The translations under genes and the position numbers were made by a program. This document shows, piece by piece, positions 36,401-42,839 of a stretch of DNA of 64,000 bases. Source of the stretch: Sipunculus nudus (Eukaryota; Annelida; Sipuncula; Golfingiida; Sipunculidae); the NCBI GenBank assembly GCA_026874595.1, contig CM049310.1, positions 27,081,058-27,145,057 on the forward strand, read 5' to 3'. The notes under the pieces are model-generated. The model was not told where the DNA came from. It did no database searches and saw only the letters and a list, made by a program, of their open reading frames with translations. How positions within the stretch are numbered: the stretch's first letter is position 1; each line of letters opens with the position of its first letter.

Positions 36401-38787
36401 ATATATTTTATATGGATTGTACAATTAGTTAGAATCACTATTACAAGCTACTCTCTACGGATCGGTTGTTGGCGTTCAGAAGTATAGAGAGGTGGAGGAA
36501 ATCGGAGGACGCGCAGATAAGAAACCACTTGGGCCAACCCGATCTGATAGGAACGATGATGATCAAATCTTTAATTTGATTTAATCAGACAAATGGCTCA
36601 AATACTTTAAATCAGTATGTATATTAAATATCAGCTCAGATGGATTTATGGATTTATGCATTTTATATTTCCAAATGGCACCACAGAAGTTTACATGAAG
36701 GTTTAGTTGATCGTAAAATCTAACTACAGGTACCGGTACGTAGGTTTAAAATGTCCTAATGATAAATTTTTACGAACATATCAAGTTTCAAATTGTATTC
36801 AAGATTTTGACATTTTGATAAGTTTCTTGACCAAATCATATCTTCAAAGCAATAACATTTTTCAGCCTGAAAATAAAGGGAATAAATATTAAATATTGCA
36901 TGAAAAAATTGTTCAACAATTCAAGCATCAAAATGCATGACATAACACAAACCTAGCCCAGAAAATGACACGTTCATTGTATGATTGTCAAAAGTATGCG
37001 ACTATGGTGCAGAACTCAACAACTAATAATTGCTGTTCGATGTGTTAGTAAACAAAGGAAAATTAAGCAAAAGTTTCAATATGTAACAAAACCAGAATTC
37101 ATTCACAGAGTCATTATACAAACTTGAAACCCTTATAAATGAATTTATCGACCCCAAAAACCATAATGCACTTACAACGCATTCTAGGTCAAATATAACG
37201 GGAATTAATGGTTTTTTTTTTTATAAATCGGCGGCCATTTTGGCTGCCATCTTGGTCTGGACATTTTTCAATGCCAAGTTTCAGCCTTCTTTTAATTTTT
37301 GCACAATTCTTCTTTTAACAGCTGGACTTTAAGGGAAATTAATTGTTGCTGCCTATGGCAAAGGAGTTGGCTTTAAAGAGGTTAGATATTAAGCAGTAAC
37401 CGAAATGTCCGTCTTTTGATCAAACTGTTCTCATTTCTCTCGGTGAAAGAATAATAAACTTTGTGGACAGGTTAAGGCACGTTTTAATAAAGATTATTTT
37501 TGTTACGTATGGCAATGCCAATATACTGTTTTTTTATTGTCTGTTTATTATCTTACAACAAAAAAAAAGGACTGCTGCTGTTATTGATATATGGTGGAGG
37601 AATGTGGTAATTTTAAAGTTTCACCTAGGTCTTTGAGCAAGTATAGTATTGATTAGATTGTAGATCTGGTCTGGCAAAAATCAGATGTCTACGCTCTGAT
37701 AATCTCCGTCTTCATCCAGAGTGTTCAGTTTAATACTTGTCGTTGGGATGAAGTGCAAATATATCCAGGCGGGTTTTTTTTGTACTGGTACATTCTTTAT
37801 CTTTCCTTCTTCTTAAATTTAAACTCTAATAAATGATCATTTGTTAAAACTGGCATGTACCTATTTAGATTTGATGAAGAATGATATAAAAATAATAAAA
37901 ATAATATAACACTTTTCAAAAACAAATGGGCAAAATTTGAAAGCTTTAACTTTGTTGTCTTGTGAGAAGTATCTATATACAGTTGTATTTTCATTCTTGG
38001 CCAACTGAAATGTTAATGATGTTATGATTTTGCCCTCATTTCAGGAATAATTGCCTGTTCTCTAGTAATTATGTCATCAGCTTACTCTGGCTTTAATTAA
38101 GGACAGTAAACAGGACCCAGCAGATCAAGATAAGTTATAACTTATGCCCAAGCTCAAAAGAGCAGAGCTACGGCAATCCACAGTGCATATAAACATGCCT
38201 CACAGGCCATTTTTCAAAATTTTGTCTGGGTGGTAGCATTTCAAATAAAACATAGAATACTATATGATGACACAAATACTGAGTCTGATGGTGTCAAATA
38301 CCTCCAGTCTTCTCTTTCCGCAGCACCAGTTTTCGTGAGATAAGCGATCGTTAGTTTTAACCGCCACCAAACCGTTACCAGTTAGAATGTTTGTTTAGCC
38401 TGTGTTGTATACACTTTATACAAAAACCTAGATGAAGTTGGATATGGGCGTCAAATATTTTTAATGAATTTCTATTATTTATCATGGCCTTAATCTATAT
38501 TAAGTAGAATACACGAATACCTCAATTGTTTCACTTGGATAAATGACATTCCTTTATATCATATTATTTATTTGACATATCACACCATATCATATCACGT
38601 CATATACAATACAAAATATGTATGTCCATATATCAAATAGTGTAACAATTATTGTCAATATTTAGCTGCAATTACTTGTCATGCACAAATGTATCATGGG
38701 TAAATTATGTACCCACCTCGCGGATACGTATGAGATGTACACGACCGCCAAACAGACCAGAACACCACAAACCAATATCGACCTCAT
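6231..38787 (-). CDS. Gene A: secreted TSP1-EGF-sushi-ephrin-like multidomain protein with 16-aa repeat mini-exon array (whole multi-exon model)
   Basis: Split minus-strand gene assembled by eye. Core exons are 38717-38787, 30950-31153, 19585-19841, 18991-19170, 18025-18198, 17376-17552, 16888-17079, 16590-16763, 15978-16133, 15567-15743, 15014-15157, 13040-13168, 12402-12611, 11765-11904, 8427-8880 and 6231-6403, plus optional 48-nt mini-exons in 22683-30903. All junctions are GT-AG and phases match throughout: phase 2 for the first three exons, phase 1 for most later ones, phase 0 once. The sum is 3012 nt. Predicted role: a secreted, disulphide-rich extracellular protein, since sushi, EGF and TSP1 modules usually mediate protein or glycan binding in matrix, complement-like or adhesion settings. 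The exact function is unknown. Gene B is a paralogue with the same exon lengths. Uncertain points: which mini-exons are used, and whether further exons lie in the 7.5-kb first intron. Confidence 0.8.
6437..6610. mobile_element. Short MITE-like element with inverted ends
   Basis: TTTTTAGCTCAGCTGA at the left and TTAGCTGAGCGTCATGGCCC at the right form partly matching inverted ends of the AGCTCAGCTGA family. It is about 170 bp, non-coding, and sits downstream-to-intronic in gene A. Confidence 0.5.
7175..8165. other. About 1 kb insertion in the last intron of gene A, absent from gene B
   Basis: Flanks align with 48240-48290 of copy B, where the segment is missing. It carries two copies of ATGCATTGTAGACAGTAC (7469 and 7660). 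No coding sequence or clear terminal repeats recognised. A second small insertion unique to A lies at 8225-8345. Confidence 0.45.
8427..8880 (-). CDS. Gene A: unknown 151-residue C-terminal domain
   Basis: 454 nt, phase 0 in, phase 1 out; acceptor CGCACAG, donor CTGTG/GTATGT. It starts [18 protein letters not shown], continues [38 protein letters not shown], a Ser/Thr-rich basic stretch, and ends [12 protein letters not shown]. Many Cys and no membrane segment. The open frame runs a few codons past the donor, but those are intronic: the GTATGT donor is present in both copies and leads in phase to a final Cys-rich exon. The family is not recognised. Confidence 0.8.
9168..11722. mobile_element. 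Foldback-type element with minisatellite arms inside gene A
   Basis: Left arm 9168-9370 starts GGACACACATAATTTTATT and continues as about ten 20-bp units of CTCGTTCCCACGCGATAGTAT. Right arm 11505-11722 is the reverse complement, ending AAAATTTTGTGTGTCC. The arms enclose about 2.1 kb without a recognised gene. Gene B has only a 110-bp version with the same ends at 49076-49225, apparently an internally deleted copy at the same site. Confidence 0.65.
11765..11904 (-). CDS. Gene A: 46-residue exon of unknown function
   Basis: 140 nt, phase 1 in and phase 0 out, acceptor TTTTACAG, donor GTAAAT. Protein [19 protein letters not shown] continues [19 protein letters not shown] and RKRGVCKK. It is probably a helical segment with two Cys. 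Gene B differs at only a couple of residues (for example E for Q, I for V). I do not recognise a family. With the next exon it forms a roughly 198-residue region conserved between the copies. Confidence 0.72.
12402..12611 (-). CDS. Gene A: CCP-like domain 7
   Basis: 210 nt, phase 1-1, acceptor GCTTTCAG, donor [57 protein letters not shown]. It has six Cys, a CNPGYE turn and a late Trp, so it is an atypical, longer sushi-like module. The gene B exon is nearly identical at protein level. Confidence 0.78.
13040..13168 (-). CDS. Gene A: calcium-binding EGF-like domain
   Basis: 129 nt, phase 1-1, acceptor CCCATAG, donor [46 protein letters not shown]. The DIDEC start and the N-x-x-GSYxCxC core are the classical EGF-CA calcium and hydroxylation signature. 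Confidence 0.87.
13566..14272. mobile_element. About 0.7 kb insertion in the gene A intron between ephrin-like module 2 and EGF-CA
   Basis: Starts near CTGAGGCAGCGGAAATCTTG and ends near GCGCTGTGTAAAGAGC. Gene B has an empty site at about 51137. A second copy lies at 59460-59917. Possible imperfect target duplications are TATTTGGCT and TATTTAGCC. No transposase frame. Confidence 0.55.
15014..15157 (-). CDS. Gene A: ephrin-receptor-like Cys-rich module 2
   Basis: 144 nt, phase 1-1, acceptor ATTTTCAG, donor [54 protein letters not shown]. It closely resembles module 1, including the shared GPPGGPC ending, so the two probably arose by exon duplication. Confidence 0.82.
15567..15743 (-). CDS. 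Gene A: CCP/sushi domain 6
   Basis: 177 nt, phase 1-1, acceptor TATACAG, donor [56 protein letters not shown]. It lies between the two ephrin-like modules rather than in the main sushi run. Confidence 0.87.
15978..16133 (-). CDS. Gene A: ephrin-receptor-like Cys-rich module 1
   Basis: 156 nt, phase 1-1, acceptor TTTTAATAG, donor GTCATT. The translation runs [52 protein letters not shown]. The Cys spacing and CPANTHT pattern resemble the ephrin-receptor/GCC2-GCC3 type of short Cys-rich repeat. Gene B has the same 156-nt exon with mostly synonymous or mild changes, supporting coding status. Confidence 0.8.
16590..16763 (-). CDS. Gene A: CCP/sushi domain 5
   Basis: 174 nt, phase 1-1, acceptor GCCCAG, donor [54 protein letters not shown] match the sushi consensus closely, including the GxPxNG opening. 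Confidence 0.88.
16888..17079 (-). CDS. Gene A: CCP/sushi domain 4
   Basis: 192 nt, phase 1-1, acceptor CACTACAG, donor [55 protein letters not shown]. It is slightly longer than its neighbours because of extra residues in both loops. Confidence 0.88.
17376..17552 (-). CDS. Gene A: CCP/sushi domain 3
   Basis: 177 nt, phase 1-1, acceptor CTTATAG, donor GTGAGT. The module reads [48 protein letters not shown], with all sushi landmarks. Confidence 0.88.
17690..17990. repeat. Minisatellite in the CCP2-CCP3 intron of gene A
   Basis: Imperfect units of about 28 bp around ACTCTGCACGGAGGTTA and TGCACGTAGGTTATAAATG. Gene B has the related array at 54800-55175 and 55725-55870. Confidence 0.7.
18025..18198 (-). 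CDS. Gene A: CCP/sushi domain 2
   Basis: 174 nt, phase 1-1, acceptor TATTTTAG, donor [42 protein letters not shown] and PTCQ give the four Cys and the Trp of a sushi module. The intron after it in the gene's direction holds a minisatellite of about 28 bp. Confidence 0.88.
18991..19170 (-). CDS. Gene A: CCP/sushi domain 1
   Basis: 180 nt, phase 1-1, acceptor TCTCCAG, donor [21 protein letters not shown] opens the module. The four Cys, the [11 protein letters not shown] turn, and the [12 protein letters not shown] ending with its conserved Trp are all present. One module per exon is typical of sushi proteins. Confidence 0.88.
19585..19841 (-). CDS. Gene A: TSP1-like domain plus EGF-like domain exon
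   Basis: 257 nt, phase 2 in and phase 1 out (acceptor CCTTCAG, donor GTTAGT). The protein begins [20 protein letters not shown], a thrombospondin type-1 core with W-x-x-W spacing and the SxxC motif. It continues [26 protein letters not shown], then [20 protein letters not shown] and GTCCEH, a compact EGF-like module. TSP1 repeats commonly bind glycosaminoglycans or other matrix proteins; the basic KTRSRQRR segment fits that. The apparent stop just after CCEHS is intronic; splicing gives [14 protein letters not shown]. Confidence 0.85.
20655..22505. mobile_element. Repeat element rich in TGACCTTTGACCT motifs, inserted between the mini-exon array and the TSP1 exon
   Basis: Left end CTTGACGCTCAGCTGA, right end TTCAGCTGAGCTCAAAAG. 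Inside are about four imperfect tandem blocks with GTGACCTTGACCTTTGACC, CCCCAAAATCAA and GGCAGGT. Copy B lacks the insertion (sequence at 58310-58340 is continuous). Related blocks occur at 61300-62480. Non-coding. Confidence 0.6.
22683..22730 (-). CDS. Gene A 3'-most recognisable mini-exon (diverged unit)
   Basis: This outlying unit is separated from the main array by a SINE. It keeps the acceptor ATTATCAG, exactly 48 nt and the donor CCAG/GTATAC. It is the most diverged unit, yet still open in the phase-2 frame: [15 protein letters not shown]. Retained length and frame in a diverged unit are modest evidence that the units are, or were, exons. It would splice to the TSP1-EGF exon at 19841, whose phase fits. 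Confidence 0.45.
22735..22975 (+). mobile_element. tRNA-derived SINE inside the mini-exon array
   Basis: The head has pol III box A-like GAGTGGTAAAACGC and a perfect box B GGTTCGATCC at 22781-22790, followed by a conserved body (GGCCGGTGGTTTTCTACGGG, CCGGAGCCATGGAGAGTGCC) and an AT-rich tail ACTATTTGTACAATCCATGT, AAATAAATAAGTTTA. It separates the outlying unit at 22683-22730 from the main array and removes part of the next unit. Confidence 0.85.
30950..31153 (-). CDS. Gene A exon 2: acidic propeptide, dibasic site, Arg-rich region and first 16-aa repeat
   Basis: Acceptor TTTCAG, 204 nt, donor CCAG/GTATAC, phase 2 at both ends. The protein starts [11 protein letters not shown], continues [15 protein letters not shown] with a furin-type RVKR, then a cationic stretch [27 protein letters not shown], and a first copy of the 16-residue repeat ending SHRAMLA. 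Gene B has the same 204-nt exon with the motif intact, so the frame is under constraint or recently shared. The FL-P-QA--LL-RV-R pattern resembles vitamin-K-dependent gamma-carboxylation propeptides such as prothrombin's, but no Glu-rich Gla domain follows. Expected role: a propeptide removed by a proprotein convertase during secretion. Confidence 0.7.
31213..31625. mobile_element. hAT-like palindromic MITE in intron 1 of gene A
   Basis: Begins CACAGGCACTCGTTTCCAGC and ends with its inverse (CGAGTGCCTGTG). Inverted arms are about 75 bp. It is flanked by identical 8-bp ATAAGGTT direct repeats (31205-31212 and 31626-31633). Copy B has the empty site with a single ATAAGGTT at 59082-59089. Eight-bp target duplication and CA...TG ends fit the hAT superfamily. 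Confidence 0.75.
32052..33185 (-). mobile_element. 5'-truncated LINE, C-terminal part of reverse transcriptase ORF
   Basis: A minus-strand open frame of more than 312 codons (stop at 32209) begins within [20 protein letters not shown], the region just after the RT palm in CR1/L2-like LINEs. It continues [12 protein letters not shown] and a late C-x2-C...H zinc-knuckle-like [20 protein letters not shown]. The 3' UTR ends AATAAAGGTTATCATCATCA, a typical CR1/L2 tail. The frame is intact to the stop, suggesting recent insertion in intron 1 of gene A. Confidence 0.75.
33560..34310. other. Intron 1 sequence duplicated at 62575-63300
   Basis: Shares CCTTCGTTTACC, GTCACGAAAGGTAACTCAAT, GATGACAATAACGCGG and AACCAGGATGTCATCAAA-like blocks with the right edge of the window. 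No coding evidence; part of the segmental duplication. Confidence 0.6.
35040..35255 (+). mobile_element. Diverged tRNA-derived SINE
   Basis: Same family as 22735-22975: GAGAGGTAAAACGCTCGGCT head, TATGACAGTGGGT, CCTACCGAACGCC, AGCCATGGAGAGGGC and a TAGTTGTACAATTAATGTTA tail. Box B is degraded. Confidence 0.7.
36370..36555 (-). mobile_element. Partial, diverged SINE
   Basis: Reverse orientation: ATGGATTGTACAATTAGTTA, GAGGTGGAGGAAATCGGAGG and AACCACTTGGGCCAACCCG align with the SINE body; the tRNA head is missing. Confidence 0.55.
37330..38680. other. Intron 1 of gene A, no gene recognised
   Basis: The left part to about 37990 aligns with 63300-63960. The rest is AT-rich unique sequence leading to the signal-peptide exon. 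Confidence 0.5.
38717..38787 (-). CDS. Gene A exon 1: signal peptide
   Basis: ATG at 38785-38787 opens 23 codons starting [17 protein letters not shown] and ending YVSA: a basic Arg, a long hydrophobic core and a small-residue cleavage site, a textbook secretory signal. The exon ends GCGAG at a GTGGGT donor in phase 2. The propeptide exon at 31153 begins in the complementary phase, giving a Ser at the junction followed by [11 protein letters not shown]. The distance to the next exon (7.5 kb) is long, and no other exon of this gene is recognised between them. That the two join is inferred from phase, order and signal-peptide logic. Confidence 0.68.
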
Positions 38788-38837
38788 GTCTTCGGAGTTA
38801 AGAGCCGAGACTGTACAACTCAGCAGTATGACGGCTC

Positions 38838-38845
38838 CTTATATA
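38838..38845 (-). promoter_or_regulatory. TATA box of gene A
   Basis: Minus strand reads TATATAAG, about 51 nt upstream of the initiator ATG. With the usual 30-nt spacing, transcription would start near 38814, in a TACAGTC context, leaving a 5' UTR of roughly 27 nt. TATA box, short leader, signal peptide and a good splice donor in the right order support a real core promoter. Confidence 0.6.
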
Positions 38846-38919
38846 AATAACCAGGAGGACCCTGGGAGGACAGTTCCAACAAGAGCACCGCAAACGTGCA
38901 TAATACGCCCGTCGTGTGT

Positions 38920-39400
38920 CTGGTAACTTCTGACCTCGTTAAATATGCGTGCATTTTGATGAGAAGGTAATTGAGAAACTCTATTGGTAAATATGTAAAA
39001 TGATTTTCATGAAAATACAGAGGATTTTTGGTAAGTCACTAATTAAGGTGCCTCCAAAGTGCGGTGACCTCTGACCTCATTAAATATGCATGGATTTAGC
39101 TGGAAATTCAACTTAGGCGAGGTATTTTATTGATTAACATTTCTGATGCGATTTATCAAAATCCTTTATATTCTTCATAAGTTATCTCGGCGATAACACA
39201 AAGTAGCCTAGTGACTCGTGACCTTATTAAATATGCGTGGATCTTGTCCATAATCAATCTTGGGCGAGATAATCGTTGGTAAGTAGTTATGGTGAGTTTC
39301 GTGAAAATCCATCAAAGCCCCGGTAAGTTATAGCGGCGACACTAAAAGTGGACGGACGGACGGACAGACGGTAGGTATACAATAATAATCCCGTCATATG
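38920..39400. repeat. Three diverged tandem copies of about 145 bp upstream of the gene A promoter
   Basis: Each block has TGACCT(C/T)RTTAAATATGCR, then GATTTTCATGAAAAT-like or homologous sequence, then GGTAAGTYA. The last ends in GGACGGACGGACGGACAGAC. It lies 80 bp beyond the TATA box. Confidence 0.55.
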
Positions 39401-39419
39401 ACGGTCGTATAAAAAACCG

Positions 39420-40200
39420 GATCTTGCCCTATTCGTGAACTTTGACCCCCGGGCGCTGTGTGGTAGTCTGTTTTGGGGAGATATCCGGATAAAATCACAG
39501 TTTCCCTAACAAGGTAGATTCTTCTTCAGCTTAAATCTGATCATATCAATCATCAGTCTTCTGTAGTACAACGGGTATGTTTTAAGAATAAAAAAAAGAT
39601 TTGTATTTTGTACAAAATGCGTTAAATATGGGTTGGTGTTTATTCGGATTCACGATAAGCATTTGTGAGGGGCCGGTAAATAGATTATCATGGCCACGGT
39701 GGAACGACAGATGTATTGTCTTTTAACAACCCGGACTCGACAAACACGTATACAGTTTATACAATCATCTTGGTGTACCTGTTTAATGCAGACACACACG
39801 CACCCGCAAATGCCCAGAAACGCGCATGTGAAATTGAATTTAGCACATATTCATACAGGCACGTAGGGGGTCTCGACCATAACGAAAGAGTACTGTTTTG
39901 GTCCCCCTATAGATTAGACCAGACAACAGTAAAATATCAGAAAATGTATAGAACCATGGATGTCTTGAGATTCTTCAGAAGCGAACTCGGTTCCAGAGGA
40001 ATGGTCCACTTTTTGTTTTTGGCCTACGCAATCTTTTTTATTAAGGGTTTCAGACCAATATTTGCGGCTTGAATTCCCCTTTTCCGGACATGGGGAACTT
40101 TTTTAAGGTTTTTTCATTAGTCCTCCTGGGTTGGGCCACTCTTTTTCCTAAATCCTGGACCCTGCCCTGTTCTGACCAACTGTCCATATACTTTGTACTT
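39420..40200. other. Intergenic, no supported gene
   Basis: A 118-codon plus-strand open frame (39716-40072) has no domain, start context or splice support that I can see and is probably chance. Confidence 0.4.
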
Positions 40201-40204
40201 ATAA

Positions 40205-40452
40205 TTCCTAAGCCAATAAACTTTACTTATTTTACATGGATTGTACAACTAGTTATAATAACTAATACGGGGCACTATCCATGGCTCGGATGTTGGAGCT
40301 AGGTAGTCGGTAAGGGTGGAGGAAACCGGAGGACCCGGAGAGAACCACCGGCCTTGGACGGGCCACTACAACCCACTCTCATAGCCACGCCGGAATTGGA
40401 ACCCGGGTCGCCAGCGGAGAAGGCCGAGCGTTTTACCACCCAGCTGTCCAGG
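40205..40452 (-). mobile_element. tRNA-derived SINE
   Basis: Reverse complement of the SINE at 22735: AATAAACTTTACTTATTTTA tail, ATGGATTGTACAACTAGTTA, CCACCGGCCTTGGACGGGCC body, and GGAACCCGGGTCGCCAGCGG then AGCGTTTTACCACCCAGC tRNA-like head. Confidence 0.82.
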
Positions 40453-40549
40453 CCCCCATCACCCTTAGTTAAAGAAAGGAAACGACAATAATTCTGAATA
40501 AAACTCTGTATACCTGTATTATTTCCCAACAAAAAATAGTTGTACACTA

Positions 40550-40635
40550 ATATAAAGAGAAAGAGAGAGATAGAGAGAAGGAAACAGAGATAAATAGACA
40601 AGGACAGATTGACAGAGTGAGAATGAAAGACAGAC

Positions 40636-40674
<39 letters not shown>

Positions 40675-40870
40675 CAGAGAGACAGAACAATAGACATGGA
40701 TAAAGACAGAGAGAGAAATACAGAGACAAAAAGAGAGAGAGAGGAAGAGACAGACAGAAGTTGAGAGAGGGAGGGAGGGATAAAGTCAGAGAGATAAAAA
40801 GGAAGAGAGGGAGAGGGAGGGAAGGGGGGAGGGAGGGAGAAAGACAGACGGAGAGAGAGGGGGTGGGAGA
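40550..40870. repeat. Polypurine GA-rich low-complexity tract
   Basis: About 320 nt almost entirely A and G on the plus strand (GAGAGA, GACAGA, GGGAGGGA), giving long Ser/Leu-rich open frames on the minus strand that are not genes. It is capable of triplex or H-DNA structure. Confidence 0.85.
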
Positions 40871-40899
40871 CAAGATATAGCAGATACGGGTATTTTCTA

Positions 40900-41985
40900 T
40901 TTGTAATAACTACATTAAATGTGACAAATTATTTTTTTTCACACGGATTCATTCGGTTGACAGTTTCATTTTGTTAATCAGAATGTAGTGTGCAGGCCAG
41001 TGAACATGCCAGGTTGACTGTCTCTTAAATCTCTCAGGAATCGTGTGCTATACATATACAACATATAGTGGCGATATACCAAAGCTATTTGTCGGTCGTT
41101 TTCAGCGTTAAAGACCTCCAGTCAATTCGCGTGTTGGCACAGGCAGGTTATTCTTCTTTTTTTATTGAACAGTTGCATGTATTATAATATAATATACGTA
41201 TAATACCGCATACCTTCCCTTTACAGCTGGCATGGAAGTATTTTCTTAAACTTCCTGGTTAATAATTCAAATAATTTTCGCACTGGGAGAATTTCAAAGG
41301 GTCATATATATGAACCCCTGTTCCCACATCCTGTTTCCATGCAATTCATTTATATTCCAATACTGTGCTTGTGAGAATGCCAGCTTTCCTTTTTATTCTC
41401 AGAAGGTCCAGATTTCTCTGTTAACTGCAGTTATACATTGGTGCGGATTTACCATGCCCTCGACAGCTTCATTAAAAAAAGTGAAGACGACATTATTGCA
41501 CTTCTTAATCCGAGGCTGGCTGGACTTGCATTTTCCGCGCATGCGCATGAACAGATCAGTTGAAATTTTAAATCTCAGAACTTGTAGTGATATCGGAGAC
41601 AGAGAAGGGCTGCGGGCGTGGAGGAGGGGGTTAATTTGTTATACAACAGTCATATTGTGGAGGACATCCTAATATATCATACCAGAAACTCTAGAACCAA
41701 CACTCTACTACAAATTTAACCACCAAGCAAATTTAATGTTGTGTTTGCTGCAGGTTACATTAACCAGTTTGTAAAATATGCCTTAGCACTATACATTGAT
41801 AAGCATAATGTTAGGAGCGATTATTTAGTACTGCATGGTATTGGTAAATTAGGAGGTCACGCCTAAGTATAAGGAGATGACGATTACCTGATCTGTGGGT
41901 CTGACAGCGCATTAGTTTAAGAAGGTATTTATATATTACCGGTACATGGCACTGAATGTTGTTTGTATATATTGTTGTATATGTT
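40900..41985. other. Intergenic, no supported gene
   Basis: AT-rich sequence; a 120-codon open frame at 41310-41672 has no recognisable domain. Confidence 0.4.
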
Positions 41986-41988
41986 GTT

Positions 41989-42836
41989 TGTTACAGGTGC
42001 CCTTTTATTGTGTGCAGCGGTCTTACAGATGATTGTTTTATTGTGCACACGGATGTTCCATGTGTTGTTGGTATTTTGTTTGTGTGCCACGCGTAGCTCG
42101 TGTTGTGGCGGCCTCGCCTGGCCGGATGTTGCAGGCTCGGTTTAATCCGCATTGGTTGAACCCTAGATACACAGCGTTCTTTGTTCTGGTATGTTCTTTG
42201 AACGTGTGTACTGTGTTAGAGTCTTTAGATTGTTCGAGAAATGGAAAATTCTCGGCTTGAGGTGAAAAGTTATATAAAGAGGCTGGTTTTTAGAGCCGAG
42301 AGAGAGGTGAGAGAATATTCCAGCGGACACAAAGGCGTGTATATCAGTTTGTTGGACCTATTCAGATAAGTGCGGCAATTATAGATTTTCTTCAGAGTTT
42401 CTTCTGGATCTTGTGACGAATCTTATTTGGTCTTCAGTTTACTTTCTTGATTTTTACAAGAGCTTTACATTGGACTGTTATTCTCCGAGAGAATTTGTGT
42501 GAACTTTTCATCCGGCTTATACATTTTAAAGAACTTATCGCTGTGACAGTGGTGGTATCCAGGTACTGTGCACTTTGTTTATTTTACTGTGTGATTGTAT
42601 TGATTTGTTATTATTCTGCTGTTATACTGTGTGATTGTATTGATTTAGTGAATTGTAATGTGAGGGTTGTTTTGAGAATAAATTATAGTTATTTGTTAAT
42701 AAAGAACCACTGACTTTCTTTATTCATTCCCCTAGATATTTCACGCTGCCTAGCGTTGCGTATTCTGATTTTTGTTTTCTCGATGACAAAGTTTATATTC
42801 ATCACGCGTATGTGATCTGTTGATATTAGGTTCCGT
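41989..42836 (+). mobile_element. Possible solo LTR
   Basis: Starts TGTTACAGGTGCCC and ends near GGTTCCGTAACG, giving short inverted ends (TGTTAC/GTAAC). It contains a TATA-like TTATATAAAGAGGC at about 42270 and AATAAAGAACC near 42700. There is no coding and no clean target duplication, so the call is tentative. Confidence 0.35.
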
Positions 42837-42839
42837 AAC

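Larger units (their letters stand above)
34320..37325. mobile_element. About 3 kb insertion with long inverted arms in intron 1 of gene A
   Basis: Copy B is continuous across this point (63300-63320). Left arm 34622-34910 (GAAGAATTAAACTTGGCAT, CCAAGATGGCG, TTCATTTATAAGG) matches the reverse complement of the right arm 37085-37325. The left side also has a direct extra copy of the arm (34330-34570). The interior holds two SINE fragments and no transposase, so it is a foldback or non-autonomous DNA element. Confidence 0.55.

Noticed and set aside
39716-40072. 118-codon plus-strand open frame
   Set aside because: No recognisable domain, no conservation elsewhere in the window, AT-rich chance frame.
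40299-40873. Ser/Leu-rich minus-strand open frames
   Set aside because: They come from a GA-rich low-complexity tract and part of a SINE.
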